Notes under the pieces: model-generated
Told to the model about the DNA's origin: nothing
The model's input: the letters and a program-made list of their open reading frames with translations, nothing else
The model's database searches: none
Shown: positions 7,624 through 14,313 of the stretch, piece by piece
How the letters are laid out: every line of letters starts with the position of its first letter
How positions within the stretch are numbered: the stretch's first letter is position 1
Program-made: the position numbers and the translations under genes
Source of the DNA: JAGNNV01 sp039932395
GTDB lineage: Bacteria > Acidobacteriota > Vicinamibacteria > Fen-336 > JAGNNV01
Reading direction: 5' to 3'
Length of the DNA stretch: 15,171 nt
Assembly (NCBI GenBank): GCA_039932395.1
Contig: JBDTQB010000088.1
Location: 1-15,171 of the forward strand

Positions 7624-9113
7624 TCGGGGTCATCCTCGCGGTCACTCTGGCCGGGTCGGCGATCGCGCGGCCCGCCGGTGATCCGGGGGACAGGCGCGCC
7701 TTCGTCATCGTCGGCGCACAGGTGGCGGATGGAACCGGCACCCCCTTGCGCCTCGCGGATGTGCGGGTGCTGGGCGGACGGATCGTCGAGATGGGGCGGG
7801 TGGCCCGTCAAAGAGACGACACGATCATCGACGGCAAGGGCCGAGTTCTGGCTCCGGGCTTCATCGACGTCCACAATCATTCGACGCGCGGCGTTGAGCG
7901 TGAGCCTGCGGCGATCAGCCAGGTCTCACAGGGGCTGACCACGATTCTCGTTGGACAAGACGGGAGTTCTCCCCTTCCCATCGCCGACTACGTGGCCAAC
8001 CTTCGGGCGAATCCTCCGGCACTTAACGTGGCGACCTGCGTCGGACACGCGACGGTCAGAAGTAAGGTCATGGGCGACGACTACAAGCGCGCGGCGCGCC
8101 CGCAAGAAATCGAAGCCATGGCAGTCCTCGTGGATCAAGGATTCAAGGATGGTGCCATCTGCCTGTCCAGCGGGCTCGAATACGAGGTCGGCGGCTACGC
8201 CACGACGGATGAGCTGGTGGCGCTGGCAAAGGTCGCCGCGCGACACGGCGGCTTCTACATCTCCCACACGCGCGACGAGGCCGACAAGTCGTTCGATTCC
8301 ATCCGCGAAGTCGTGACCATCGGGGAACAGGCTCATCTCCCGGTTCAGAACACGCACATCAAGCTCGGGACCGCGGGCGTCTGGGGCAAGGCGAAGGAAG
8401 CGCTCGCCATTTACGACGCGGCGCGGAAGCGCGGCATCGATGTCACGGCGGACTGTTATCCGTGGGACGCGTGGAGTTCGACGATCCTCGTTCTGATCCC
8501 GAACAAGAAATACGACGATCCCGAGAGCGTGGCGCGTGGGCTTGCCGACGTGGGCGGCGCGCAGAACATTCTGATCACGTCCTATGAGAAGGACGCCACC
8601 TACGAGTTCCGCACAATGGCTGACATCGCGACGAAGCGCGGGATCACACCCGTTGATCTCTTCATCGAGATCGCCAAGAACGGCGGAGCCTCGGTCGTGG
8701 CCAAGTCGATGATGGATGAAGACATCCGCGCGTTCTACGCGTGGCCTTGGACAATGGTCTCAAGCGACGGCGGCATCGAGTATCGGCATCCGCGTGGCGC
8801 GGGAACGTTCCCTCGCGTGCTCGGCCGCTTCGTGCGCGAACGCGGCTGGCTGACGCTTGAAGAGGCGGTTCGCAAGATGACTTCGCTCCCGGCATGGCGG
8901 CTTGGCCTCAAGGATCGCGGAGCGATCAAGAGGGGCTATGTCGCCGATCTCGTGCTCTTCGATCCGAAGACGGTGGTCGACAACGCAACGTTTACCGAGC
9001 CGTTCAAGCTGTCCACGGGAATCGAAAAGGTGTGGGTCAACGGACGGCTCGTCTGGAGCGATGCGCACGTGACCGGCGCGCGGCCCGGAGCGGTTCTGAC
9101 GCCACGCCATTGA
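7599..9113 (+). CDS. Exported amidohydrolase, N-acyl-D-amino-acid deacylase family
   Basis: This 504-residue protein has a signal peptide (hydrophobic core about 8-20, cleavage likely after Ala-Ile-Ala23), so it should act in the periplasm. The mature part is an amidohydrolase of the D-aminoacylase type. It has an N-terminal beta-sandwich strand (VADGTG, 42-47), the metal motif DVHNH (His92, His94), SSGLEY, SHTRDE, THIKLG and a late SSDGG carrying the catalytic Asp, then the C-terminal KRGYVADLVLFDP strand that closes the beta-sandwich. Members hydrolyse N-acyl-D-amino acids or related amides with zinc. The bridging metal Cys of classical D-aminoacylase (in VVGNCG) is replaced here: the site reads VGQDGSS (118-124). 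That points to a different subfamily and an uncertain substrate. The start is GTG at 7599, with TTG at 7620 as an alternative. It overlaps the DUF4442 gene, and the MarR gene converges 22 bp downstream. Confidence 0.88.
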   Translation: MELQATRLIGVILAVTLAGSAIARPAGDPGDRRAFVIVGAQVADGTGTPLRLADVRVLGGRIVEMGRVARQRDDTIIDGKGRVLAPGFIDVHNHSTRGVEREPAAISQVSQGLTTILVGQDGSSPLPIADYVANLRANPPALNVATCVGHATVRSKVMGDDYKRAARPQEIEAMAVLVDQGFKDGAICLSSGLEYEVGGYATTDELVALAKVAARHGGFYISHTRDEADKSFDSIREVVTIGEQAHLPVQNTHIKLGTAGVWGKAKEALAIYDAARKRGIDVTADCYPWDAWSSTILVLIPNKKYDDPESVARGLADVGGAQNILITSYEKDATYEFRTMADIATKRGITPVDLFIEIAKNGGASVVAKSMMDEDIRAFYAWPWTMVSSDGGIEYRHPRGAGTFPRVLGRFVRERGWLTLEEAVRKMTSLPAWRLGLKDRGAIKRGYVADLVLFDPKTVVDNATFTEPFKLSTGIEKVWVNGRLVWSDAHVTGARPGAVLTPRH

Positions 9114-9135
9114 GCTGCTCAGCGACCCAGCAGGA

Positions 9136-9606
9136 TCACTCGTCGGTCGAATCTCCAAGACTTTCATTGAGTTCGACCAGCGCTTTGGAGAGCTGATCGA
9201 ACCGGGCCTTCCCAAGGCGCGTCGCGTAGTCGGCTTCGATGGACTTCTTCGCACGGTTGGCGGCCGCGAGGACGGATAGGCCCTCCGGGGTGAACGTGAC
9301 GATCCGGGCACGCGCGTCGGCCGGATCCGGTGTCCGTTGGACGACGCCGTCAGCGACGAGGCCGTCGACGAACTGCTGAATGGCCTGCTTGCTCAGGCCC
9401 ATGCGCTCGGCGAGGACCGCCTGCTGCGTTCCGGCGCGATCGATGTGCGGAATCACATTGGCCCGCGCCTCCGAGAACCAGGAATATCCCGCGCCCACCA
9501 TCCGCGCGCGGAAAGCGCGCAGCCAGTGATCGCTCGCTCGCCACAGGCTCCATCCGATGTGCGTCAGGAGCGGGGGGGTAGAACTGTCGTCAAGCCGCTT
9601 GACCAT
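9136..9606 (-). CDS. MarR-family transcriptional regulator
   Basis: This 156-residue protein has the MarR fold: an N-terminal dimerisation helix (about 13-37), then a winged helix-turn-helix at about 55-108. The scaffold helix is VLAERMGL, the recognition helix SKQAIQQFVDGLVADGVV (72-89) and the wing RTPDPADARARIVTFTPEG, followed by long C-terminal dimer helices. The DP.DAR pattern in the wing is typical of the family. MarR dimers usually repress their own gene and a neighbour until a small ligand (often aromatic or phenolic) or an oxidant releases them; this protein has no cysteine, so direct redox sensing by thiols is excluded. It is divergent from a cupin gene across a 68-bp gap full of inverted repeats. 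The first of these overlaps this gene's start codon, so autoregulation and control of the cupin are likely. Confidence 0.92.
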   Translation of the reverse strand: MVKRLDDSSTPPLLTHIGWSLWRASDHWLRAFRARMVGAGYSWFSEARANVIPHIDRAGTQQAVLAERMGLSKQAIQQFVDGLVADGVVQRTPDPADARARIVTFTPEGLSVLAAANRAKKSIEADYATRLGKARFDQLSKALVELNESLGDSTDE

Positions 9607-9644
9607 TTGTCAAGATCTCCCTATAGTCAAGCAACTAGACTATA
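9589..9644. promoter_or_regulatory. Probable MarR operator cluster
   Basis: Four copies of the hexamer GTCAAG (either orientation) lie within 43 bp: 9589-9594 (+), 9598-9603 (as CTTGAC), 9609-9614 (+) and 9626-9631 (+). Copies 1 and 2 form a palindrome with a 3-base spacer, and copies 2 and 3 one with a 5-base spacer centred on the MarR start codon (9604-9606). A perfect 7-bp inverted repeat, TATAGTC (9622-9628) and GACTATA (9638-9644), sits between the two divergent genes with a 9-base spacer. Placement over the start of one gene and upstream of the other suits binding by the adjacent MarR protein. The assignment to that protein is inferred. Confidence 0.6.
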
Positions 9645-9674
9645 TCTCACCTGAGCCTCGAAAGGACTCGCCTC

Positions 9675-10049
9675 ATGCCTCTGATCACCTCTGAAAACGC
9701 ACCCGTCTTCGAAACCCCCGGAGCCACGTTCGTGGGCCTCGCCGCCCCAAGCCGCGGATCTCTTGATACCTCGGCCTGGCGCGTAACCCTGGCTCCACAT
9801 AGCCCTGGGCTTCCTCATCGCGTGACCCGGGAAGAGATCTTCGTGGCGCTTTCCGGACGCGCCATGGTGCAGATGTTCGGCATCCGGACTGAGTTTGCCG
9901 AAGGCTCCGCCCTGGTGGTGCCGGCGCTGGAACCCTTCTCGATCGCGAACGAGTCGGACGAGCCGTTCGAGGCCATCGCCATCCTGCCGGTCGGAGGCGC
10001 CGCCATCGTCGGAGACGGGCCTGCCTTCATTCCGCCCTGGGCGTCCTGA
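9675..10049 (+). CDS. Small single-domain cupin protein
   Basis: This 124-residue protein is a single cupin barrel. Motif 1 reads PHRVTREEIFVALSG (47-61) and motif 2 reads GSALVVPALEPF (77-88). Relative to the classical pattern, motif 1 keeps His48 and Glu54 but has Val50 where a second His is usual. Motif 2 has Phe88 in place of the metal-binding His. A canonical three-His-one-Glu metal site is therefore absent, and the protein may be a ligand-binding or structural cupin rather than a metalloenzyme. There is no signal peptide. AAAGGA at 9661-9666 with an 8-base spacer supports the ATG start. It is divergent from the MarR gene and probably its target, so its product may act on, or bind, the compound sensed by the regulator. 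The NTF2-like gene converges 16 bp downstream. Confidence 0.85.
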   Translation: MPLITSENAPVFETPGATFVGLAAPSRGSLDTSAWRVTLAPHSPGLPHRVTREEIFVALSGRAMVQMFGIRTEFAEGSALVVPALEPFSIANESDEPFEAIAILPVGGAAIVGDGPAFIPPWAS

Positions 10050-10065
10050 GGGAACGACACCTTCG

Positions 10066-10596
10066 CTACACCGACGGCCAGGTCGGTTTCGGCTTCGGCG
10101 TTCCGTCTTCGACGGAGTGGTGGTCAAAACTCATGGCTCGCGTGATCTTCCACACGCCGTCTTTTTTCTGCCAGAGGTGGATGAACTTTCCTTCGCCCAC
10201 TCCGTCGATGGCTTCGCGACCGGGATGGAGAAAACGATGCGTGCCGGTCTGCAACGCGCCATACGTCTTCATCGGATACACCTCAACCGAATCGGTGACC
10301 AGGGCGCGCTGCATCTTTCCGCAGATGTTGTTCTTCACCGCTTCGAGAAACGCCTTCTTGCCGCTCAAGCCATCGTTGTCGTGGAAGAACTCCAGGTCGT
10401 CCGCGAAATAGGAGCCGAGCTTCTCGAGGTCGCAGCGATTGAATGCGTCAAAGACCGCGGCATCAAGCGCCATGACCTGAACATAGAGCGGGTCGGTCTT
10501 GGCCAGCCCATGACGATCTTCGGCGCGGGCGGACGCGGCGAAAGACAAGACGGCAATAACCGCGAAAGGGACGGCGCGTTTCAAGAAGAAGGCCAT
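10066..10596 (-). CDS. Exported NTF2-like protein (DUF4440/SnoaL type)
   Basis: This 176-residue protein has a clear signal peptide (Lys-Arg, hydrophobic core 8-20, cleavage likely after Ala-Arg-Ala25) and a mature domain of about 130 residues. The segments VFDAFNRCDLEKLGSYFADD, FLEAVKNN, GTHRFLHPG and FIHLWQKKDGVWKITRAMSFDHH match the curved-sheet NTF2-like fold of DUF4440 proteins: a helix with a CDLEKL turn, then paired strands ending in W.I.R. Such proteins bind small molecules in a hydrophobic cone, and some are enzymes. No function can be assigned. It should be periplasmic. It is divergent from mobA by 57 bp and convergent with the cupin gene. Confidence 0.85.
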   Translation of the reverse strand: MAFFLKRAVPFAVIAVLSFAASARAEDRHGLAKTDPLYVQVMALDAAVFDAFNRCDLEKLGSYFADDLEFFHDNDGLSGKKAFLEAVKNNICGKMQRALVTDSVEVYPMKTYGALQTGTHRFLHPGREAIDGVGEGKFIHLWQKKDGVWKITRAMSFDHHSVEDGTPKPKPTWPSV

Positions 10597-10653
10597 GTCT
10601 CAGAGAACGGCGCGGAGCGGACGAAAGTTCCAGCCGGTCTTTAGACTCAGACC

Positions 10654-11253
10654 ATGTCCACGGTCGAGCCTTCACCTCCGCCACACGGTCGCATCCGCGG
10701 ATACGTGGTGGCCGGTGGTCGGAGTTCACGGATGGGACGCGACAAGGCGTTCCTTCCATGGAACGGCATCACACTGCTCGATCACGCGATCCACACCCTG
10801 CGCGCGGCGACGTCGGATGTCGCGATCCTCTGTGGTCCCGCGCGGCGGTACGAAGACTTCGGCGTTCCCGTCGTCGTCGACGAGATCTGCGGCGCTGGTC
10901 CGATCGGCGGCCTCTACTCAGCGCTCACGCATGCTGCTTCATCGGGCCGCGACCGCATGGTCTGGCTCGCCGTGGACACGCCGCATGTCTCGTCGGCGCT
11001 TCTGCGCGAACTCGCTCAGGCGCTGGACGAAGCGGATGTCGCCATGGCGCGAACCGACCGCGGCGTCGAACCGTTGTGCGCTGCGTTCCGCGTCGAGCCG
11101 TGCCTCGGGTCCGTGCGTCGGGCGATCATCGAAAGACGGCTGAAACTGACGGATGCGTTCGCATCCCTCAGCGCGGCACACGTCGACGCACCGCCAGGCT
11201 CGCTCCTCAATCTGAATTCCCCCGCCGATCTCGAACAGGCGCAGGCCGACTAG
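10654..11253 (+). CDS. mobA: Molybdenum cofactor guanylyltransferase MobA
   Basis: This cytoplasmic enzyme joins GMP from GTP to molybdenum-molybdopterin, giving the guanine dinucleotide cofactor (bis-MGD) used by DMSO-reductase-family enzymes. The 199-residue length is normal for the family. The nucleotide-binding loop reads VVAGGRSSRMGRDKAFLPW (18-36), with Lys31 equivalent to the conserved GTP-contacting Lys. DEICGAGPIGGL (76-87) and LAVDTPH (105-111, Mg-binding Asp108) follow, and the C-terminal LLNLNSPADL matches the family's N.NTP.DL motif. No other cofactor gene or molybdoenzyme is in the window. The ATG has no clear ribosome binding site and is directly preceded by a weak inverted repeat, GGTCT/AGACC (10636-10653). 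The downstream lipoprotein gene converges with only 3 bp between the stop codons. Confidence 0.93.
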   Translation: MSTVEPSPPPHGRIRGYVVAGGRSSRMGRDKAFLPWNGITLLDHAIHTLRAATSDVAILCGPARRYEDFGVPVVVDEICGAGPIGGLYSALTHAASSGRDRMVWLAVDTPHVSSALLRELAQALDEADVAMARTDRGVEPLCAAFRVEPCLGSVRRAIIERRLKLTDAFASLSAAHVDAPPGSLLNLNSPADLEQAQAD

Positions 11254-11256
11254 GGA

Positions 11257-12039
11257 CTACTTGACGACCTTGGCGCCCTCGATCATCACGGGGTACGCGT
11301 AACCCGCGGTGAAGTCCTGGTCGAGGGCAATCTTGCCCCGGATGGTCACGATGTCGCCCTTCGCAACCACGTCGGTTGTGGTCACGGTGATGTCGTTGTC
11401 CTGCTTCTCTGCACTGCCCGACCCGTCACGCAGGTGCAGCCAGTTGCGGCCCATGATGTCGGGGTTGTACTTGACCACGCGGCCGCGCACCACAACTTCG
11501 GCGCCCTTGAGCGCGGTGTGGTTCTGGTAGATCTCGGCCACCGTCTTCGCGTCCTTACCCGCGGCCCTCTCGACCTTGACATCGCCCTGGTCGGCCGCGG
11601 GGAGCGCCGCGCCCGCAGTGGGGACCGCCCCTGAAGTAGCCGGATGCCCGGGCGGAAGCGCGGCCGACTCACCCTGGTTCATGAGGCTTCCGAAAAGGAT
11701 GCGATCAAACTTTCGATTGAGCGTCTTGCTCTCGAAGTTCTCCATCCACATGGCGTTGCCCACCGTGACCTCGGCACCGACCTTGAGCTTGGCTTCATTG
11801 ACCGCCGCCCAGACCTCGCCGCTCGATGTCTTGAGTCGCAGGTAGGTGTAGGGGCCGGCGTCGATGGTTTCCATCACCACTCCCGTGACCACGGGCTCGG
11901 CGGGCTGGCTCTCGGTCCCGGGAAGACTGGCCGCACTGGCGGCGGGGGCTTTCGCGGGAACCTTGCCATCCGCGGTCGCGGACGTATCGCTGCAGGCAGC
12001 GAGGAAGAGAGGGAGGATGAAGACGGCGGCTTTGAGCAT
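11257..12039 (-). CDS. Lipoprotein with two OB-fold domains (NrfJ-like)
   Basis: This 260-residue protein starts MLKAAVFILPLFLAAC: a lipoprotein signal peptide with lipobox LAAC and lipidated Cys16. An Ala/Pro-rich linker runs to about residue 47. Domain 1 (about 48-118) holds VMETIDAGPYTYLRLKTSSG, EVWAAV and NFESKTLNRKFDRILFG, the pattern of NrfJ-related OB-fold proteins. Domain 2 (about 163-260) holds TVAEIYQNHTALKG, VVVRGRVVKYN, NWLHLRDGSG and IVTIRGKI, a second OB-fold of the tRNA_anti type seen in periplasmic and outer-membrane proteins of respiring bacteria. Members are often found near cytochrome genes, but none is visible here. The frame stays open 43 codons upstream, but the lipobox and an AGGAG about 10 bases before the ATG fix the start at 12039. 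Anchoring in the inner or outer membrane is likely (Ser follows Cys16, favouring export to the outer membrane). Its function is unknown. Confidence 0.85.
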   Translation of the reverse strand: MLKAAVFILPLFLAACSDTSATADGKVPAKAPAASAASLPGTESQPAEPVVTGVVMETIDAGPYTYLRLKTSSGEVWAAVNEAKLKVGAEVTVGNAMWMENFESKTLNRKFDRILFGSLMNQGESAALPPGHPATSGAVPTAGAALPAADQGDVKVERAAGKDAKTVAEIYQNHTALKGAEVVVRGRVVKYNPDIMGRNWLHLRDGSGSAEKQDNDITVTTTDVVAKGDIVTIRGKIALDQDFTAGYAYPVMIEGAKVVK

Positions 12040-12142
12040 GATGAGTGATCTCCTGCGACTTGGTGAAGGCCCCGGGCGCCTTGTGCCCCGGCGCAACGGC
12101 CGCTCATTCAGTTTTAGCACCTCGGGGCGGGGCGGCACCCTA

Positions 12143-12154
12143 GTGCATATGCAC
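12143..12154. promoter_or_regulatory. 12-bp perfect palindrome upstream of the OB-fold lipoprotein gene
   Basis: GTGCATATGCAC is a perfect dyad about 104 bp before the lipoprotein start at 12039 and 46 bp from the MITE-like element. Its size and position suit an operator for a dimeric regulator, but no regulator is identified and a chance palindrome cannot be excluded. The rest of 12040-12199 shows only GC-rich sequence and no convincing coding frame. Confidence 0.35.
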
Positions 12155-12199
12155 CAGCGAACCGACACCGCGCTACGGACGGCGGCGCCCGGAGGTCGT

Positions 12200-12364
12200 T
12201 AGTGTGCCGCCTCACAAATGCGCGTCACATGGGAGCGCCGATGCATCCCGGATCGCTGCGTTGCTCGGCGCCCGAATATTCCCGATATTCGCGGCTTCTC
12301 GGCGCCTTGCGCTCCGGGCGCCTTGGCGCTCGCATGTAACGCGGATTTGTGAGGCAGCACACTA
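12200..12364. mobile_element. MITE-like palindromic element with 40-bp terminal inverted repeats and TA ends
   Basis: The 40 bases at 12200-12239 and the reverse complement of 12325-12364 agree at 36 of 40 positions (mismatches at 9, 21, 27 and 33 from the ends). Similarity stops abruptly outside. The outermost bases are TA on both sides, then GTGTGC, as in elements that duplicate a TA target (IS630/Tc1-mariner group). The interior is also roughly symmetrical and GC-rich, with a perfect 7-bp stem, CGAATAT (12273-12279) and ATATTCG (12285-12291), whose centre at 12282 is the exact centre of the whole 165 bp. There is no coding frame, so movement would need a transposase supplied in trans. The right end contains the stop codon of the quinone oxidoreductase gene. 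As RNA it would fold into one long hairpin and could also act as a terminator. Confidence 0.75.
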
Positions 12365-13354
12365 GGGCAACAGGATGGTGCAGCCGGTCGTCTTCCGCGC
12401 TTCGAGGGCGATGTGCGCCTCACGCGCTTCCGCGAGCGGAAAGGTCTGATCAATGCGGATCTTCACTTTGCCGCTGGTCACGACCTCGAACAGTTGGTCC
12501 GCCATCTCCTGGGCCGATTCCCGCGTGGCGATGTGGGTGAAGAGCACCTGACGGGTCACGTAGATCGAACCCTTCTGCGCGAGGACTCCGGGCGCGAACG
12601 GAGCGGGCGGCCCGGATGAGTTTCCGAAGCTCGCCATGAGGCCGAAGGGCCGCAGGCAATCGAGCGAGCGGTCCCAGGTGTCCTTGCCGACGGAGTCGTA
12701 CACGACCTTCACTCCCTTGCCCCCCGTGATCTCTTTCACTCGAGGCAGGAAGTCTTCCGTGTTGTAGTTGATGACATAAGCGGCGCCCAGCTCCTTCGCA
12801 AGCGCGCACTTCGCGTCGGACCCGGCGGTGCCGATCAGTTGAAGACCGAGAGCCTTCGCCCACTGGCACGCGATGAGACCCACCCCGCCCGCGGCCGCGT
12901 GAAACAAAACGAAGTCGCCCGCATGAAGTCCCCCCTGCGGCAGCGTCCGCTTCAAGAGGTACTGAGCGGTCATGCCTTTGAGCATCATCGCGGCGCCCGT
13001 CTCGAACGAGATGGCATCAGGCAGCTTGCAAACTGGAAGCGCCGGCATCACACGTCGCTCGCTGTAGCTGCCGGGTCCGCCACCGGCATAGGCAGCGCGA
13101 TCCCCCACCTTGAGATGCGTGACGCCCTCGCCCACCGCTTCGATGACGCCGGCGCCTTCGTTGCCCATCGCCGCGGGCAGAGGCAGCGGGTACAGACCGG
13201 TGCGGTGGTAGACATCGATAAAGTTCAGGCCGATCGCATGATGCTTGATGCGGATCTCGCCGGGACCGGGCTCGCCGACTTCAACATCGTCAAGTGTGAG
13301 CTGCTCGGGTCCGCCGGTTTCGTGGATGCGGATGGTCTTGCTGGGATATGGCAT
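12362..13354 (-). CDS. qor: NADPH:quinone oxidoreductase, zeta-crystallin type (MDR superfamily)
   Basis: This 330-residue cytoplasmic enzyme is of the expected length for the zinc-free quinone oxidoreductases, which reduce quinones or enones with NADPH. The N-terminal catalytic domain has GLNFIDVYHRTGLYP (42-56) and GNEGAGVIEAVGEGV (64-78). KGMTAQYLLKRT (126-137) precedes the cofactor domain, whose Rossmann loop is HAAAGGVGLIACQWAK (152-167). The C-terminal part keeps PL.EA..AH..LE (306-318). No structural-zinc Cys cluster is present, as expected for QOR. The frame is open upstream to 13579, but family alignment and codon character place the start at the ATG at 13352-13354; it has no strong ribosome binding site. 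The stop TAG (12362-12364) lies inside the terminal repeat of the MITE-like element. The symbol qor is given by family resemblance; close MDR relatives with other substrates cannot be excluded. Confidence 0.9.
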   Translation of the reverse strand: MPYPSKTIRIHETGGPEQLTLDDVEVGEPGPGEIRIKHHAIGLNFIDVYHRTGLYPLPLPAAMGNEGAGVIEAVGEGVTHLKVGDRAAYAGGGPGSYSERRVMPALPVCKLPDAISFETGAAMMLKGMTAQYLLKRTLPQGGLHAGDFVLFHAAAGGVGLIACQWAKALGLQLIGTAGSDAKCALAKELGAAYVINYNTEDFLPRVKEITGGKGVKVVYDSVGKDTWDRSLDCLRPFGLMASFGNSSGPPAPFAPGVLAQKGSIYVTRQVLFTHIATRESAQEMADQLFEVVTSGKVKIRIDQTFPLAEAREAHIALEARKTTGCTILLP

Positions 13355-13384
13355 TTGGGTCCATCGTATCTCCGAGCCGGATGA

Positions 13385-13525
13385 ATCTGGCGATTCGGGC
13401 TGCGTGAGCCTTGGCCTGTCGGCAAGACGATCGACGAACAGGTCGGACACATCCTGATCCACGCCTACGTGGCTGAATGCAACGACGCGATGGCGCGCCG
13501 CTACGGCCTTTCCGAAGCCGAATCC
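13385..13525 (+). pseudogene. Possible gene remnant (coding-like fragment)
   Basis: After a TGA at 13382-13384 the plus strand reads protein-like sequence for about 47 codons. It includes PVGKTIDEQVGHILIHAY and VAECNDAMARRYGLSEAE, with third positions mostly G or C as in the real genes around it. Downstream of about 13525 the same frame turns into Arg/Pro/Ser-rich sequence typical of non-coding GC-rich DNA. There is no ATG and no ribosome binding site at its left end; a GTG at 13469 lies inside it. This looks like the remains of a gene broken at both ends, but the family is not recognised and chance cannot be excluded. Confidence 0.3.
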
Positions 13526-13641
13526 ACTCCTCGCCAAAGAGGGGGACGGCGTTCGACGCGGGATCCAGGCAAGTCCCAACCCGCCCTCCTCAGCAGGGGG
13601 GCTCGGCCCGCAATATTCACCAGGAATCTACCGCGGGCTAG

Positions 13642-13677
13642 GAAGGCGAAGCAGCGATGCGCCACCACTCCGCCTTC
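13642..13677 (-). terminator. Possible terminator hairpin after the small lipoprotein gene
   Basis: A perfect 7-bp inverted repeat, GAAGGCG (13642-13648) and CGCCTTC (13671-13677), begins 8 bp beyond the stop codon of the lipoprotein gene. The 22-base loop contains its own small dyad (GCG..CGC). There is no T tract, so an intrinsic terminator is doubtful; a role in mRNA 3'-end protection is equally possible. Confidence 0.25.
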
Positions 13678-13685
13678 ACGATTCG

Positions 13686-14273
13686 CTAGCGTTGGTGCGC
13701 CATACGTTCGCGCACTCGGGCCAGGGACGCTTCGAGCGCCCTCATGCGGGCGCTATCCCCGCCGGCTGCTTCTCGAAGGAGGGGTGTAACCGAAATCGTG
13801 ATGTCGTTGAAGGAACTGAGCGGGACGTTCGCGGTGAAGGCGCGACCGGTCGCCACGTCGGTGAAGCCGAGAGTGATGGTCAGATCGTCGAAGTCATCGG
13901 AGTTGAAGCGAAGCGCCAGGCGATAGGTGGCGTCGCTGTTCGGGTTGACACGACTGACACCGGCCGCGCGGATCACATCCGATCCGCCTTCCGTCCGTTC
14001 AATCTCCCGCCCATTGGTAAAGAACTGGAGGCGAACGAAGTTCCAGTCCGCGGTGCCTCCGCCGGTTTCTCGCACGCGGGTGGGCGCCTCGAACGCGAGA
14101 CCAAAAGCCGCCACCGCGCTTGGGTGAACCACCAGGTCTCCCACTCCCGAAGCCGTGACCGCGGCATTTGGCGGAGGAGGTGTGGGCGTTGCCATTGCGG
14201 TCGGCGTCGTGCTGCTGCCACCCCCACAGGCGGCGAGAAAACTCATCGAAACGACCAGGATCTGCTTTTTCAT
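13686..14273 (-). CDS. Small putative lipoprotein
   Basis: This 195-residue protein begins MKKQILVVSMSFLAAC, a lipoprotein signal peptide with lipobox LAAC and Cys16. A Gly/Ser then Thr/Pro-rich tether (17-36) follows, a layout common in surface or periplasmic lipoproteins. Residues 40-165 look like a beta-rich domain, with alternating hydrophobic strands such as YRLALRFN, LTITLGF and ITISVTPLL. The last 30 residues are a charged helix (Arg, Ala, Glu, Leu). No family or active site is recognised. GAGGGG (minus strand, 14280-14285, 6-base spacer) supports the start. It is divergent from the M28 peptidase gene, with 237 bp between them that include a perfect inverted repeat. Its function is unknown. 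Confidence 0.75.
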   Translation of the reverse strand: MKKQILVVSMSFLAACGGGSSTTPTAMATPTPPPPNAAVTASGVGDLVVHPSAVAAFGLAFEAPTRVRETGGGTADWNFVRLQFFTNGREIERTEGGSDVIRAAGVSRVNPNSDATYRLALRFNSDDFDDLTITLGFTDVATGRAFTANVPLSSFNDITISVTPLLREAAGGDSARMRALEASLARVRERMAHQR

Positions 14274-14313
14274 TGTCTACCCCTCGATTTCCAGGAATCC
14301 ACCCGGAGGAAGA

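Larger units (their letters stand above)
13355..13685. other. Intergenic stretch of 331 bp
   Basis: No complete gene is supported here. It holds a coding-like fragment on the plus strand (about 13385-13525) and an inverted repeat near the end of the following lipoprotein gene (13642-13677), both listed separately. A GC-rich imperfect hairpin (GCCCTCC paired with GGGGGGC, about 13589-13608) has no T tract. The rest shows no recognised promoter, RNA gene or repeat. Confidence 0.5.

Noticed and set aside
9895..10644. Open frame of 249 codons on the plus strand
   Set aside because: It overlaps the cupin gene in another frame and is antisense to the NTF2-like gene; both of those have signal or domain evidence.
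12040..12168. 43-codon upstream extension of the OB-fold lipoprotein
   Set aside because: It would bury the lipoprotein signal peptide; the lipobox and ribosome binding site support the start at 12039.
12200..12364. Integron attC site
   Set aside because: The ends do not carry the RYYYAAC and GTTRRRY core boxes, and no integrase or cassette array is present.
13355..13579. 75-codon upstream extension of the quinone oxidoreductase frame
   Set aside because: The extension has no family similarity, and the family's N-terminus begins at the ATG at 13354.
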